A stretch of 64,000 nt of DNA from Bacillus mojavensis RO-H-1 = KCTC 3706. Lineage in GTDB: Bacteria > Bacillota > Bacilli > Bacillales > Bacillaceae. The translations under genes and the position numbers were made by a program. Under the pieces are notes generated by a model that worked only from the letters and a program-made list of their open reading frames with translations, made no database searches and was not told the origin of the DNA. The stretch lies in assembly GCF_000245335.1 (NCBI RefSeq), contig NZ_JH600305.1, positions 264,550-328,549 on the forward strand, written 5' to 3'. Below are positions 50,898 to 63,967 of the stretch, in pieces. Numbering within the stretch: the stretch's first letter is position 1; the number at the start of each line of letters is the position of its first letter.

Positions 50898-51516
50898 TTT
50901 GTGACCGCATGTCTCCTGTCCGGAATACGCTTCTGATCCAAATCTTAATTTCTTCAAAATACATTTTATAAAAGTACGGCTCGTGCGGCTGCATATAGAG
51001 CACTTCTGAAATGTATTGAGGCTGGAGATAGGGCATCATCAAGAGAGATTTTAATTGAAGAATAAAATGAGGCAGCGGCAGCGTTAAATGTTCTCGCTGT
51101 TTTTCTCCTTCCTCAATAATCAGCTGGAAGATATACTTTTCCTTCATCAGGTACGTCGACATAATCTCTCTTATTAAAGTCGAATCAATGGTGACTTCCC
51201 GGTAGACAAACCGAGTTAATTGACGATTGTTATGCTGATAGGATAAAATATCGAAAACCAATTGGAGAAGCTGTTCCTGCGTGCTTTGAAAAGAGATGTT
51301 GCCTGCCGCTGTTTCAAGTGTTTTATTGTAGCCTTCGTAAAACTCTGAAACTAAGTGTTCCATCAAGCCTCCTTTGCCTTTAAAATAGTAGGAGATGTGC
51401 GCAACATTTACATCAGCTGACTTTGCGATTTCACGGACAGATGTGCCAGAAAATCCTTTTTGGTTAAAGAGCATGACAGCAGATTCAATAATTTTGTCTT
51501 TGGTGCTTACTTTCAT
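50881..51516 (-). CDS. refZ: TetR-type regulator of FtsZ and septation, RefZ
   Basis: 211 residues (formerly YttP). The N-terminal TetR helix-turn-helix contains NQKGFSGTSVREIAKSADVNVAHISYYFKGKGGLM; in B. subtilis RefZ binds sites near the origin and tunes the position of the polar septum during sporulation. A sigma-H-like promoter and Spo0A-box-like site lie upstream. The end overlaps the convergent hisJ gene by 17 bp with no terminator between. Confidence 0.93.
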   Translation of the reverse strand: MKVSTKDKIIESAVMLFNQKGFSGTSVREIAKSADVNVAHISYYFKGKGGLMEHLVSEFYEGYNKTLETAAGNISFQSTQEQLLQLVFDILSYQHNNRQLTRFVYREVTIDSTLIREIMSTYLMKEKYIFQLIIEEGEKQREHLTLPLPHFILQLKSLLMMPYLQPQYISEVLYMQPHEPYFYKMYFEEIKIWIRSVFRTGDMRSQISAVQ

Positions 51517-51542
51517 ACCGGCTCACTCCTTCCTCTTGTTAC

Positions 51543-51572
51543 AAATTCAAGGAGAAGACCGGCTGTTCCTGT
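51543..51572 (-). promoter_or_regulatory. Sigma-H-like promoter of refZ
   Basis: Minus-strand ACAGGAACA (51572-51564), 12-bp spacer, CTTGAATTT (51551-51543); near-matches to RNAGGAWWW and RNNGAATWW. It lies about 27 bp before the refZ start. Confidence 0.6.
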
Positions 51573-51578
51573 AAGAAC

Positions 51579-51588
51579 TTATCGACAA
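51579..51588 (-). promoter_or_regulatory. Spo0A-box-like site upstream of refZ
   Basis: Minus-strand TTGTCGATAA; TGTCGAT matches the 0A box TGTCGAA at 6 of 7 positions, directly upstream of the sigma-H-like promoter. Early sporulation induction of refZ is known. Confidence 0.5.
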
Positions 51589-51645
51589 ATGCCGGCAGAA
51601 AAGCCGGGATTTTGTTTTATATTATAGAAAAAGTGAGGGTTTTCC

Positions 51646-52134
51646 ATGTTTCATGTCGAACAACAATCCGGAGATAAAGAAAAAGACTATCAGCTTCTTC
51701 TAAAACAGCTCGAAGCCATAACAGAAGATGAAACAGATCAAATTGCAAACTACGCAAATGCGTCAGCACTGCTTTATCATTCATTGCCCGAGGTCAACTG
51801 GGCCGGTTTCTATTTTGCAAAGGAAGGGGAAGGACAGCTTGTGTTAGGGCCGTTTCAAGGTCTGCCGGCATGTGTCCGTATTCCTTTCGGTAAAGGCGTT
51901 TGCGGAACAGCATACGCAAACGGAAAAGTGGAGCGAGTTGCAGATGTAAACGCATTTCCGGGACATATTGCCTGTGATGCAGCATCTCAATCAGAAATTG
52001 TGCTTCCGATTCATGTAGACGGGAACCTAGTCGGCGTCTTGGACATTGACAGCCCTGTCAAGAACCGATTTGATGAGATCGATGAAAAGTATCTTTCACA
52101 ATTTGTAAAAACCCTTGAAAAAGCTTTAGCGTAA
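51646..52134 (+). CDS. ytsP: GAF protein / free Met-R-sulfoxide reductase-like YtsP
   Basis: 162-residue GAF-domain protein related to fRMsr, which reduces free methionine-R-sulfoxide. The conserved Cys residues occur in ACVRIPFGKGVCGTAYANG and GHIACDAASQSE, the pattern of fRMsr active sites, and SEIVLPIHVDGNLVGVLDIDSP closes the domain. Located between refZ and dgcP, and convergent with dgcP. The start has AGTGAGGGT upstream. Confidence 0.88.
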   Translation: MFHVEQQSGDKEKDYQLLLKQLEAITEDETDQIANYANASALLYHSLPEVNWAGFYFAKEGEGQLVLGPFQGLPACVRIPFGKGVCGTAYANGKVERVADVNAFPGHIACDAASQSEIVLPIHVDGNLVGVLDIDSPVKNRFDEIDEKYLSQFVKTLEKALA

Positions 52135-52143
52135 AGCATACAA

Positions 52144-52179
52144 CAAAAGCCCAAAACATGTAGCGTTTTGGGCTTTTTT
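52144..52179. terminator. Bidirectional terminator ytsP/dgcP
   Basis: AAAAGCCCAAAAC / GTTTTGGGCTTTT stem with A-run and T-run between convergent genes. Confidence 0.88.
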
Positions 52180-53925
52180 CTATTTTTTTATCGACTCGTG
52201 AATCATCAAACGGTTTTTCCCGCTGCGTTTTGCGGTGTAAAGCGCTTCGTCGGCCTCGTGAACAAGCTCCTTCAAGGACTTTTTCGATGCTGAATCCCAG
52301 CAAGAGATCCCGCATGAAATCGTCACCTCAGGCTTTGTGCTTTTTCTCACTGCACAAACAAGCCTTTCCGTAATCCGTTTCCCGACGGCTACTGTCACAT
52401 TCGGAAGGTAAACCGCCAGCTCCTCGCCCCCCAGCGGGCGCCGACATCATGCTTTCGGATATTGCTTTTGATGACAGAAGCGACCTGTATTAAAATCTCG
52501 TCCCCTGTCTGATGTCCGTACGTATCATTTACATTTTTAAAATTATCAATATCAACAAGAATAAACACGCCTTTTTGATGAATTTTCATGCTGTATTGGA
52601 TTTTTTCATCTAAATAGACTCTTGAATACAGCTCTGTCAGCTGATCCGTTTTCACAAGATGCTCAAGGCGGTCGCGAAGCATCGAATTGGTCACAGCCAG
52701 CGTGGCGTGATGAATCAGCGCTTGGAACAGCTTGTACATTTCAAAGGTAAAAGCGTACATTTCCTTTTTCAGCAAAACGGCAAATCCCAAGAGCTGGTCA
52801 TTCTCAATCATCGGAACAGCCATAAGCGAACCGTATCCGGCTTTTCCGAAAACAGACTGTCCATTTCCGATAAAAACACCCTTTTCTCCTTCGTACAGTT
52901 TTTCCTTTATTTCATTATATATATCAGACGACTTCGTTTCTTTAAAAAATGCTGTGCTCCCGGGAAGCAGTGTCTGCTGTTCAAAATGGTCAATATGGAA
53001 AAAACCAACTTCTTCAGCATGAAATGATTCAGCCATTCTCACAGCAAGATCGTTCATCGTATCCGTCAGCGTCAGCCGCTGGTTAAGACGGCGCGTTGTT
53101 TCATTAATTAATTCCAAGTTTGCAATACTTGTTTTGGATTGTTCATAGAGCTGGGCATTTTCAAACGCCTTACCCGCCGCATTTGCTATCAGTGACATTT
53201 CATCAAGGTACGCGTCGGTAAGGGGGCTGTCTCCCGCCCCATCTGCCATCAGCACGCCGTACGTTCCCTGCTGCCCTTTAATTGGAATGTAAGCGGTCGT
53301 TTCATTTTTCCGCAAAATGTCCCCGGATAGATAGACTTTAAGCGCAAAGGAATCGGCATCCTCCCCTTCCATATACAGCTCTGTTGCAGGAACACCTAAA
53401 CATTGGTCCTGATCATGGGAAATAAACAGAGAAAATTGAAAGAGTGGAAACGTGGTGTGTAAGCTTTCAAGAAGCTTCTTCAGCACTTCCGTCTGATCGA
53501 GCAGCGAATGGAACAGTTCGGTCATCTTGTATATCTTTTTTTGATAGATTGTTTTGATATAAAGTCTTTCCTGTTTCATTGACTGATTCAAAAAAAGAAG
53601 AAATCAAATCCGGAAGCTCTTCCGGAAACACTCCGTCCTGCCTGCATGTTAAATGAAAGCTCCTGCCGGAGACATGATCTTCAATAACAAAAAATGAGGC
53701 ATTTATTTTCAATGCGGAAAAATGCACTTCCTCCTGTGCCATTTGTGCCATGTGATCAGATGGAGAAGGTAAAAGGGATACGCAAAGTGATGGAAAATAT
53801 GTTTGAATAGCCGAAGTCAGCCATAAAAGAGAGTCGGTGAATGAGACCTTTTCAGATTTGGCTAATAAAAAATCGAGCATATGATAACGAAAGGCGGGTA
53901 ATTGATCTTTTGTTTCTTCTATCAT
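52180..53925 (-). pseudogene. dgcP: GAF-GGDEF diguanylate cyclase DgcP, two frameshifts as sequenced
   Basis: Formerly YtrP; about 581 residues when repaired. GAF-type regions occupy the first two thirds, and the GGDEF domain the C-terminus, whose active-site motif reads WGGEEL; it makes cyclic di-GMP. Two opposite indels are seen: a run of seven T (53535-53541) that fits the frame with six, and a run of six C (52427-52432) that needs seven to read RWGGEELAVYLP. With both fixed, one frame runs from the ATG at 53925 to 52180, close to the 579 residues known for B. subtilis. Confidence 0.88.
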
Positions 53926-54000
53926 GTTTTATCACCTAAAAAGTTTACCACTAATTTTTGTTTATTATATCACAACAGCGAAGCAATAATGAACGAATGG

Positions 54001-54029
54001 TTGACTTCAAAACAAATAAATTATATAAT
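54001..54029 (+). promoter_or_regulatory. Sigma-A promoter of rpsD
   Basis: TTGACT (54001-54006), 17-bp spacer, TATAAT (54024-54029): a strong promoter for a ribosomal protein gene. Confidence 0.9.
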
Positions 54030-54035
54030 GACCTT

Positions 54036-54820
<785 letters not shown>

Positions 54821-54826
54821 TCGTTT

Positions 54827-54864
54827 AAAAACCCCCTGCCGCTATGCGGTCGGGGGGTTTTTTT
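54827..54864 (+). terminator. Terminator after rpsD
   Basis: AAACCCCCTG paired with CGGGGGGTTT plus seven T, after rpsD. The hairpin also contains the stop codon of a short convergent open frame. Confidence 0.9.
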
Positions 54865-54970
54865 CGTCTGCTTCTTCTACCGTTTCCTGCTGGACAACAC
54901 TTTCTCTGGCCTGCTGCTCCCAATAATCCCGCTGCATTCTTTCTTTGGCGATCGTACACATGAGATTCAC
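54842..54970 (-). CDS. Short convergent open frame, 42 residues
   Basis: GTG start at 54970 with a strong site GGAGGGAG 8 nt upstream. The predicted protein is acidic and helical: it starts MNLMCTIAKERMQRDYWEQQ and ends VEEADEKNPPTA. The last codons, KNPPTA, are written in the rpsD terminator hairpin. An internal ATG at residue 4 is an alternative start. The good ribosome binding site and protein-like composition favour a real gene; I do not recognise a family, and it is convergent with rpsD and divergent from nothing obvious. Confidence 0.55.
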   Translation of the reverse strand: MNLMCTIAKERMQRDYWEQQARESVVQQETVEEADEKNPPTA

Positions 54971-55061
54971 GGTGAGCTCTCCCTCCTATTGAAAAGGTGG
55001 TGAATGGTCGTGTTTGCCCTATCTAATATACTCTTTCCCTCAAATTCCTATGCACTAAACC

Positions 55062-55100
55062 AAAAACATCCTTTGCCAATTAAGCAAAGGATGTTTTTTT
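55062..55100 (-). terminator. Terminator after tyrS
   Basis: AAAACATCCTTTGC / GCAAAGGATGTTTT stem, followed by T residues in the minus direction. Confidence 0.88.
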
Positions 55101-55101
55101 C

Positions 55102-56670
<1,569 letters not shown>

Positions 56671-56676
56671 ATATCA

Positions 56677-56705
56677 TTTTTAACATAAATAAAATCCCGT
56701 GTCAA
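56677..56705 (-). promoter_or_regulatory. Promoter of the tyrS T-box transcript
   Basis: Minus-strand TTGACA (56705-56700), 17-bp spacer, TAAAAA (56682-56677), starting 9 bp beyond the acsA stop codon. Confidence 0.6.
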
Positions 56706-56714
56706 CGGCGCCTT

Positions 56715-58436
56715 TTAATCCTCCATCGTTGACAGGTCTCCGGCCGGAAGATTCAGCTCCCATGCCTTCAGCACACGTCTCATGATCTTACCGCTCCGTG
56801 TTTTTGGAAGCTTATCCTTAAATTCAATTTCACGCGGAGCAGCATGGGCTGCAAGACCTTGTTTGACAAATTGACGGATTTCTTCCTTCAGTTTATCAGA
56901 CGGCTCAAACCCTTCTCTGAGAGCGATAAAGGCTTTAATGATCTCCCCGCGCACCGGATCAGGTTTACCAATGACCCCCGCCTCCGCAATTGCCGGATGT
57001 TCGACAAGCTTGCTTTCCACTTCAAATGGCCCAACGCGCTCACCGGAGGTCATGATGACATCGTCCACTCTGCCTTGGAACCAAAAGTACCCTTCATCAT
57101 CCATGTAGGCAGAATCGCCCGACACATACCATCCGCCCGGCATAAAATAAGATTCGTATTTTTCAGGGTTGTTCCAAATCGTGTGCATCATAGATGGCCA
57201 GCCCTTTTTAATGGCGAGGTTCCCCATTCGATACGGCGGAAGCTCGTTCCCCTGATTATCAACGATTGCTGCTTCTACACCGGGAATCGGTTTTCCCATC
57301 GAGCCTGGTTTTATATCCAGGCAAGGATAGTTGCAGATTAGCTGTCCGCCCGTTTCTGTCATCCACCATGTATCATGAATCCGTTGGTTAAAGACTTTAT
57401 GCCCCCATCTGATCACTTCCGGATTTAAAGGTTCACCGACACTCAGCACATGGCGGAGTGAAGTCAGATCATATTTGGCAGCCATATCATCTCCGGCTCC
57501 CATCAGCATTCGAAAGGCAGTCGGCGCGCTGTACCAGACGTTTACACCAAGCTGCTCAATCGTGCCATACCAGCTTTCCGGGCTGAATCGTCCGCCGACA
57601 ATCACATTTGTCGCTCCGTTCAGCCACGGCGCAAAAATCCCGTACACCGTTCCAGTCACCCAGCCTGGGTCGGCCGTGCACCAATAAATGTCCTCTTCCT
57701 TTAAATCAAGGACCCATTTTCCTGTCTGATACTGCTGAACCATTGCCTCATGGACATGAAGCACACCCTTTGGCGTCCCCGTAGATCCTGATGTATAGTG
57801 AAGCAAATAGCCGTCTTTTTTGTCCATCCATTCAATGTCCAGTCTTGGGCTCTCATGCTTAGCCACTTCATCATAATGAATGATGTTTGCTCCGCTCTTT
57901 TCAGCCTGGCCGCCGACTATGAATATACGCTGTAAATCAGGGAGCTTGTCAACCGGAATCCTTTCCAAAAGCTCAGGCGTCGTGACAACAACCTTTGCCT
58001 CGCTGTTTTGAAGCCGGTCCTTAACAGCCCCCTCCATAAACGCTTCAAATAACGGCCCGGCGATTGCGCCGATTTTGATGGCACCTAGCATAATAAAATA
58101 AAGCTCGGGTGATCTCGGCATAAAAATAAAAACGCGGTCCCCTTTTTCCACATTTCCATACCGTCTCAGCACATTCCCGGCTCTGTTTGTTTCTTCTTTC
58201 ATTTCTTTAAATGTGTATTTTTCATCCCGTTTTGCGTCCTTATAATAAAGCGCAACTTTGTTTTTTCGAAAAGATTCGGCATGACGGTCTATCGTTTCAT
58301 AAGCCGCATTCAATTTCCCTGTCTTATGCCAAGAGAAATGTTTCTCTGCTTCGGACCAATCAAATTGCCGATACGTTTCTTCATAGTTTTTTAAATTATG
58401 ATCCCCCTCTATTGCTGGCAACGCTTTCAAATTCAT
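56715..58436 (-). CDS. acsA: Acetyl-CoA synthetase
   Basis: 573-residue enzyme activating acetate with ATP and CoA. Motifs: LLHYTSGSTGTPKGVLHVH, TWWMTETGGQ, GWYVSGDSAYMDDEGYFWF, and PKTRSGKIMRR, whose Lys at about 550 is the site acetylated by AcuA and deacetylated by AcuC. The ATG at 58436 has AAAGGGGGATG upstream. The divergent acuABC operon encodes its modification enzymes. Its 5' end holds a cre (58416-58429) for CcpA repression. Confidence 0.97.
   Translation of the reverse strand: MNLKALPAIEGDHNLKNYEETYRQFDWSEAEKHFSWHKTGKLNAAYETIDRHAESFRKNKVALYYKDAKRDEKYTFKEMKEETNRAGNVLRRYGNVEKGDRVFIFMPRSPELYFIMLGAIKIGAIAGPLFEAFMEGAVKDRLQNSEAKVVVTTPELLERIPVDKLPDLQRIFIVGGQAEKSGANIIHYDEVAKHESPRLDIEWMDKKDGYLLHYTSGSTGTPKGVLHVHEAMVQQYQTGKWVLDLKEEDIYWCTADPGWVTGTVYGIFAPWLNGATNVIVGGRFSPESWYGTIEQLGVNVWYSAPTAFRMLMGAGDDMAAKYDLTSLRHVLSVGEPLNPEVIRWGHKVFNQRIHDTWWMTETGGQLICNYPCLDIKPGSMGKPIPGVEAAIVDNQGNELPPYRMGNLAIKKGWPSMMHTIWNNPEKYESYFMPGGWYVSGDSAYMDDEGYFWFQGRVDDVIMTSGERVGPFEVESKLVEHPAIAEAGVIGKPDPVRGEIIKAFIALREGFEPSDKLKEEIRQFVKQGLAAHAAPREIEFKDKLPKTRSGKIMRRVLKAWELNLPAGDLSTMED
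58416..58429 (-). promoter_or_regulatory. cre site within the acsA 5' end
   Basis: Minus-strand TGAAAGCGTTGCCA, 13 of 14 to TGWAANCGNTNWCA, at codons 3-7 of acsA. Position after the promoter suits a roadblock. Confidence 0.78.
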
Positions 58437-58472
58437 GTCCAAACATCCCCCTTTGCTGAAGTTGTCACATTT

Positions 58473-58501
58473 ATTATAGTATATATTCATATTCTTCTCA
58501 A
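58473..58501 (-). promoter_or_regulatory. Promoter of acsA
   Basis: Minus-strand TTGAGA (58501-58496), 17-bp spacer, TATAAT (58478-58473). Confidence 0.78.
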
Positions 58502-58521
58502 TTTTTAAAATATAAACCATG

Positions 58522-58549
58522 TTGAAAACGCTTTATAATTTGTTATTCT
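58522..58549 (+). promoter_or_regulatory. Promoter and overlapping cre of acuABC
   Basis: TTGAAA (58522-58527), 16-bp spacer, TATTCT (58544-58549). The cre TGAAAACGCTTTAT (58523-58536) overlaps the -35 box; a cre of this type is known for the acu operon. Confidence 0.72.
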
Positions 58550-58597
58550 TAAAGGGAGGCATGTATTTTTTATAGAAATTGATGGGACGGTGAATCA

Positions 58598-61060
<2,463 letters not shown>

Positions 61061-61064
<4 letters not shown>

Positions 61065-61101
61065 AAAAACGACCTTCACGAAGAGGTCGTTTTTTATTTT
61101 T
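61061..61101. terminator. Bidirectional terminator acuC/motS
   Basis: AAAACGACCTTC / GAAGAGGTCGTTTT-type stem with A- and T-runs between convergent genes. Confidence 0.85.
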
Positions 61102-61804
61102 TGATGACGATTTCCACACGCCGGTTTTCCTTCATATGCTCATTTGTTTTGTTATCTTTTACAGGCTTTGTATCCGCATATCCAACAGCGATAAACCGTT
61201 TCGACGGGAGTTCCTCTTTTGATGTGAAGTATTGAATGACCCCGCTTGCCCGTGCTGCGGATAGCTCCCAGTTGGACGGATACCTGTACGTTGAGATATT
61301 TCGGCTGTCTGTATGGCCCTCCACCTGAATATCATTTGGAATAGTCTGAAGAAGAACTGCAATTTGGTGAAGAAGCGTTTCGGCATTATTCAACACGTCA
61401 GCCTCACCCGAATCAAATAGCACCGCTTCCTGAAGAACGAGCACGACCCCGCGTTCATCCCGCTTTGCTGTCATTTTTGACTTTAGCTGATGCTTTTGAA
61501 TGTATGCATTTACTTTTTGCAGCAGTTGATCCTGCTGATTCTCTTGCTTTTTCGCATCGGCTGACGGCGTGTCTTTTTGATCGATGGCTGTTTGGTCTGG
61601 CTGAAGCCCGCTGCCATCCTTTTGGATCGAGTTCACCGCTGCTTTAAATTTTTGCAGATCAATCTGCGACATCGAAAAAAGTAAAATAAAGAACACAAGA
61701 ATCAGCGTAATCAGATCTGTAAAGGTTACCATCCAGCCGGAGGATGACTGGTTGTTTTTCCTGTTTCCATTCCTTCGTTCAAAGCGCTCTCTTCTAAGCT
61801 TCAT
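61094..61804 (-). CDS. motS: Sodium-driven flagellar stator subunit MotS
   Basis: 236-residue MotB-like protein (YtxE). One membrane helix (about 26-46) carries the ion-binding Asp in GWMVTFTDLITLILVFFILL; the C-terminal OmpA-type peptidoglycan-binding domain has EGHTDSRNIST and NRRVEIVI. Its partner motP lies upstream with an 11-bp overlap. Together they form a Na+-driven stator alongside the H+-driven MotAB. Confidence 0.94.
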   Translation of the reverse strand: MKLRRERFERRNGNRKNNQSSSGWMVTFTDLITLILVFFILLFSMSQIDLQKFKAAVNSIQKDGSGLQPDQTAIDQKDTPSADAKKQENQQDQLLQKVNAYIQKHQLKSKMTAKRDERGVVLVLQEAVLFDSGEADVLNNAETLLHQIAVLLQTIPNDIQVEGHTDSRNISTYRYPSNWELSAARASGVIQYFTSKEELPSKRFIAVGYADTKPVKDNKTNEHMKENRRVEIVIKK

Positions 61805-62612
61805 GTACAGATCCCTTTTTTGTCTTGACTTGATTAGGCTTCTTCCGCCATTCTTCCCGAGAGCTGAAAACGACGAGCTGGCTTTCTAGATTGCGCGGAT
61901 TTTTTCCGGATTGTATCCCGATAATGCCTTCCACCATTACCTGTTTGATGAAGATTTCACTTTCTGTTTTTTCTTCAAGCTTGGCCGCAATCGGATTAAA
62001 TACCATGTTTGCCAGCAATGAACCGTATAAGGTCGTCAAAAGTGCAACGGCCATATTGGGTCCAAGCATATCAGGGTCACTTAAATTTTTGAGCATCAGC
62101 ACCAGCCCGACTAGTGTCCCGATCATGCCCCATGCCGGAGCGAATTCTCCCGCTTTTTCAAAAACGCGGCGCCCTTTGCGGTGCCGTTCCTCCATTGCTG
62201 CAATTTCTGAATCCATGACAAGCCGAATCGTTTCTTCATCCCAGCCGTCAACCGCCAGAAGCAGCCCTTTTTTCAAGAATGGGTCTCTGATTTCTCTAGT
62301 CTGGTCATCCAATGATAAAAGCCCATGTTTTCGCGCATGGTCGGAAAGGGAAACGAAGGTTTTCACAAGGTCCTTTACATTGTCTTCCTGGCGGATAAAA
62401 GCCTGCTTTAACACAGTTGGCGTTTTTTTCAGCTCCCTCGGCGGAAAACTGATAAAAACAGCGGCGCAAAGCCCTCCTGTTACGATAAAGAAAGAAGTCA
62501 GATCTAGAAAAGAGCGGAAACCGCTTACTCCCGACCCGGAAATAATTCCAATTACAATAATAATCGTTCCTAACACAAAACCAACAGGTGTAAGATAATC
62601 AAAACGTTTCAT
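61794..62612 (-). CDS. motP: Sodium-driven flagellar stator subunit MotP
   Basis: 272-residue MotA/PomA-like protein (YtxD). It has four membrane helices, the MotA-family segment GMIGTLVGLVLMLKNL, and charged cytoplasmic residues between helices 2 and 3. The second of two adjacent ATG codons (62612) is used, 5 nt after GGAG. It lies 70 bp downstream of ccpA, so read-through from ccpA is possible, as known in B. subtilis. Confidence 0.94.
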   Translation of the reverse strand: MKRFDYLTPVGFVLGTIIIVIGIISGSGVSGFRSFLDLTSFFIVTGGLCAAVFISFPPRELKKTPTVLKQAFIRQEDNVKDLVKTFVSLSDHARKHGLLSLDDQTREIRDPFLKKGLLLAVDGWDEETIRLVMDSEIAAMEERHRKGRRVFEKAGEFAPAWGMIGTLVGLVLMLKNLSDPDMLGPNMAVALLTTLYGSLLANMVFNPIAAKLEEKTESEIFIKQVMVEGIIGIQSGKNPRNLESQLVVFSSREEWRKKPNQVKTKKGSVHEA

Positions 62613-62632
62613 CATTTCTCCTCACTCATACG

Positions 62633-62680
62633 AAAAAAGCAAGAATTCACCTTAGAGGTGAAGCTTGCTTTCTTGTTTTT
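62633..62680 (-). terminator. Terminator after ccpA
   Basis: AAAGCAAG / CTTGCTTTT outer stem and TTCACC / GGTGAA inner stem, with T-run in the minus direction. Possibly leaky, given motPS downstream. Confidence 0.75.
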
Positions 62681-62681
62681 C

Positions 62682-63686
62682 TTATGACTTGGTTGACTGT
62701 CTTAACTCTATACGATGCGGCAATTCGACAATATGCTCTTCCACCGGCTCTTTATTCATGAGCTTTGTCAGCAGTCTCATCGCAACCGCGCCAATATCAT
62801 ATGTCGGCTGAACTACTGTTGAAAGCTGCGGTCGAACCATCAAGCTTAATCTCGTATTATCAAAGCCGATAATGTCGAGATCCTCAGGAATGGACAAGCC
62901 TTGATCCTGTGCGGCATGAATAATGCCGAGCGCCATTTCATCAGTTGCAGAAAGAATCGCTGTCGGCTTTTTGTCCAGGCTCATGAGATGCTGAAGCGCC
63001 TCAAGTCCGGAATCATACGTGTAATCACCTTCAGCAACAAATTGTTCATGAAACGGAAGATTCGCCTCTTCAAGCGCCCGTTTGTAGCCTTGCAGTTTCT
63101 TTGAGCGGTTGATCGGTTCTGTCATCGGGCCAGAAACAAATGCAATATCAGTGTGCCCCTTATCAACCAAAAGCTTCACCGCGTCATAAATCGCCTGCTC
63201 GTAATCAATTGCGACTGATGGTGTTTCACCTTGCTCCTCAACAGAAGCGGCAAGCACAATCGGCACTGGGGAACGCTTAAATTCCGCTACATGCTCGTCC
63301 GTAATGTTTCCGCCCATAAATACGATGCCGTCGACCTGTTTGCCGAGCATTGTGTTTAATAAGTGCAGCTCTTTCTCCAAGTTTTGGTCAGAGTTGCTCA
63401 AAATGATGTTATATTTATACATTGTCGCGATATCTTCAATTCCTCGCGCAAGCTCTGAATAGAAAATGCTTGAGATATCAGGAATGATGACACCTACAGT
63501 TGTTGTTTTTTTGCTTGCAAGCCCTCTTGCCACCGCGTTTGGACGGTAGCCGAGACGGTCAATGGCTTCCAAGACTTTTTTTCTCGTTGTCGGTTTTACA
63601 TTCGGGTTACCGTTCACGACACGGGAAACGGTCGCCATGCTTACATTAGCTTCTCTCGCTACATCGTAGATCGTAATATTGCTCAT
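62682..63686 (-). CDS. ccpA: Catabolite control protein A
   Basis: 334-residue LacI/GalR regulator that, with Ser-phosphorylated HPr, binds cre sites and controls carbon metabolism. The N-terminal helix-turn-helix [20 protein letters not shown] is followed by a hinge helix and a periplasmic-binding-like core. Its likely targets in this window are citZ, ackA, acsA, acuABC and phoP. The ATG at 63686 has AAAGGAGTGG upstream. Confidence 0.97.
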   Translation of the reverse strand: MSNITIYDVAREANVSMATVSRVVNGNPNVKPTTRKKVLEAIDRLGYRPNAVARGLASKKTTTVGVIIPDISSIFYSELARGIEDIATMYKYNIILSNSDQNLEKELHLLNTMLGKQVDGIVFMGGNITDEHVAEFKRSPVPIVLAASVEEQGETPSVAIDYEQAIYDAVKLLVDKGHTDIAFVSGPMTEPINRSKKLQGYKRALEEANLPFHEQFVAEGDYTYDSGLEALQHLMSLDKKPTAILSATDEMALGIIHAAQDQGLSIPEDLDIIGFDNTRLSLMVRPQLSTVVQPTYDIGAVAMRLLTKLMNKEPVEEHIVELPHRIELRQSTKS

Positions 63687-63854
63687 CCTAAAACCACTCC
63701 TTTTACTGGATACACTTATCCTTATCTATAGCATAAACACTTTATGTAGAGAAATGTCATAATGTCCGAATTTATGTCGTTTATGATTTGTAAGCGTAAG
63801 TCAGTAGTCTACATTATTTTTCATTATTCATCAAATTTAATTACTTCTCATGAA

Positions 63855-63883
63855 ATTATACACGTTTTTATAGATGATGAAAA
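63855..63883 (-). promoter_or_regulatory. Candidate promoter of ccpA
   Basis: Minus-strand TTTTCA (63883-63878), 17-bp spacer, TATAAT (63860-63855). A cre-like TGAAAACGTATACT (63878-63891, plus strand) overlaps the -35. A second candidate -10, TATGCT, lies nearer the gene at about 63735. Confidence 0.45.
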
Positions 63884-63923
63884 CGTATACTTGAGTTTTA
63901 TAATTAAATAAACGAGAAAGCGC

Positions 63924-63950
63924 AAAAAAAGGCCGCATATGCGGCCTTTT
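63924..63950 (-). terminator. Terminator after aroA
   Basis: Perfect palindrome GGCCGCATATGCGGCC with seven T in the minus direction. Confidence 0.9.
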
Positions 63951-63967
63951 GTATTGATCTCATTCCA

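Noticed and set aside
61094..62612. motPS as part of a transferred motility island
   Set aside because: Placement behind ccpA is the normal one in B. subtilis; no mobile-element genes or composition change were seen.
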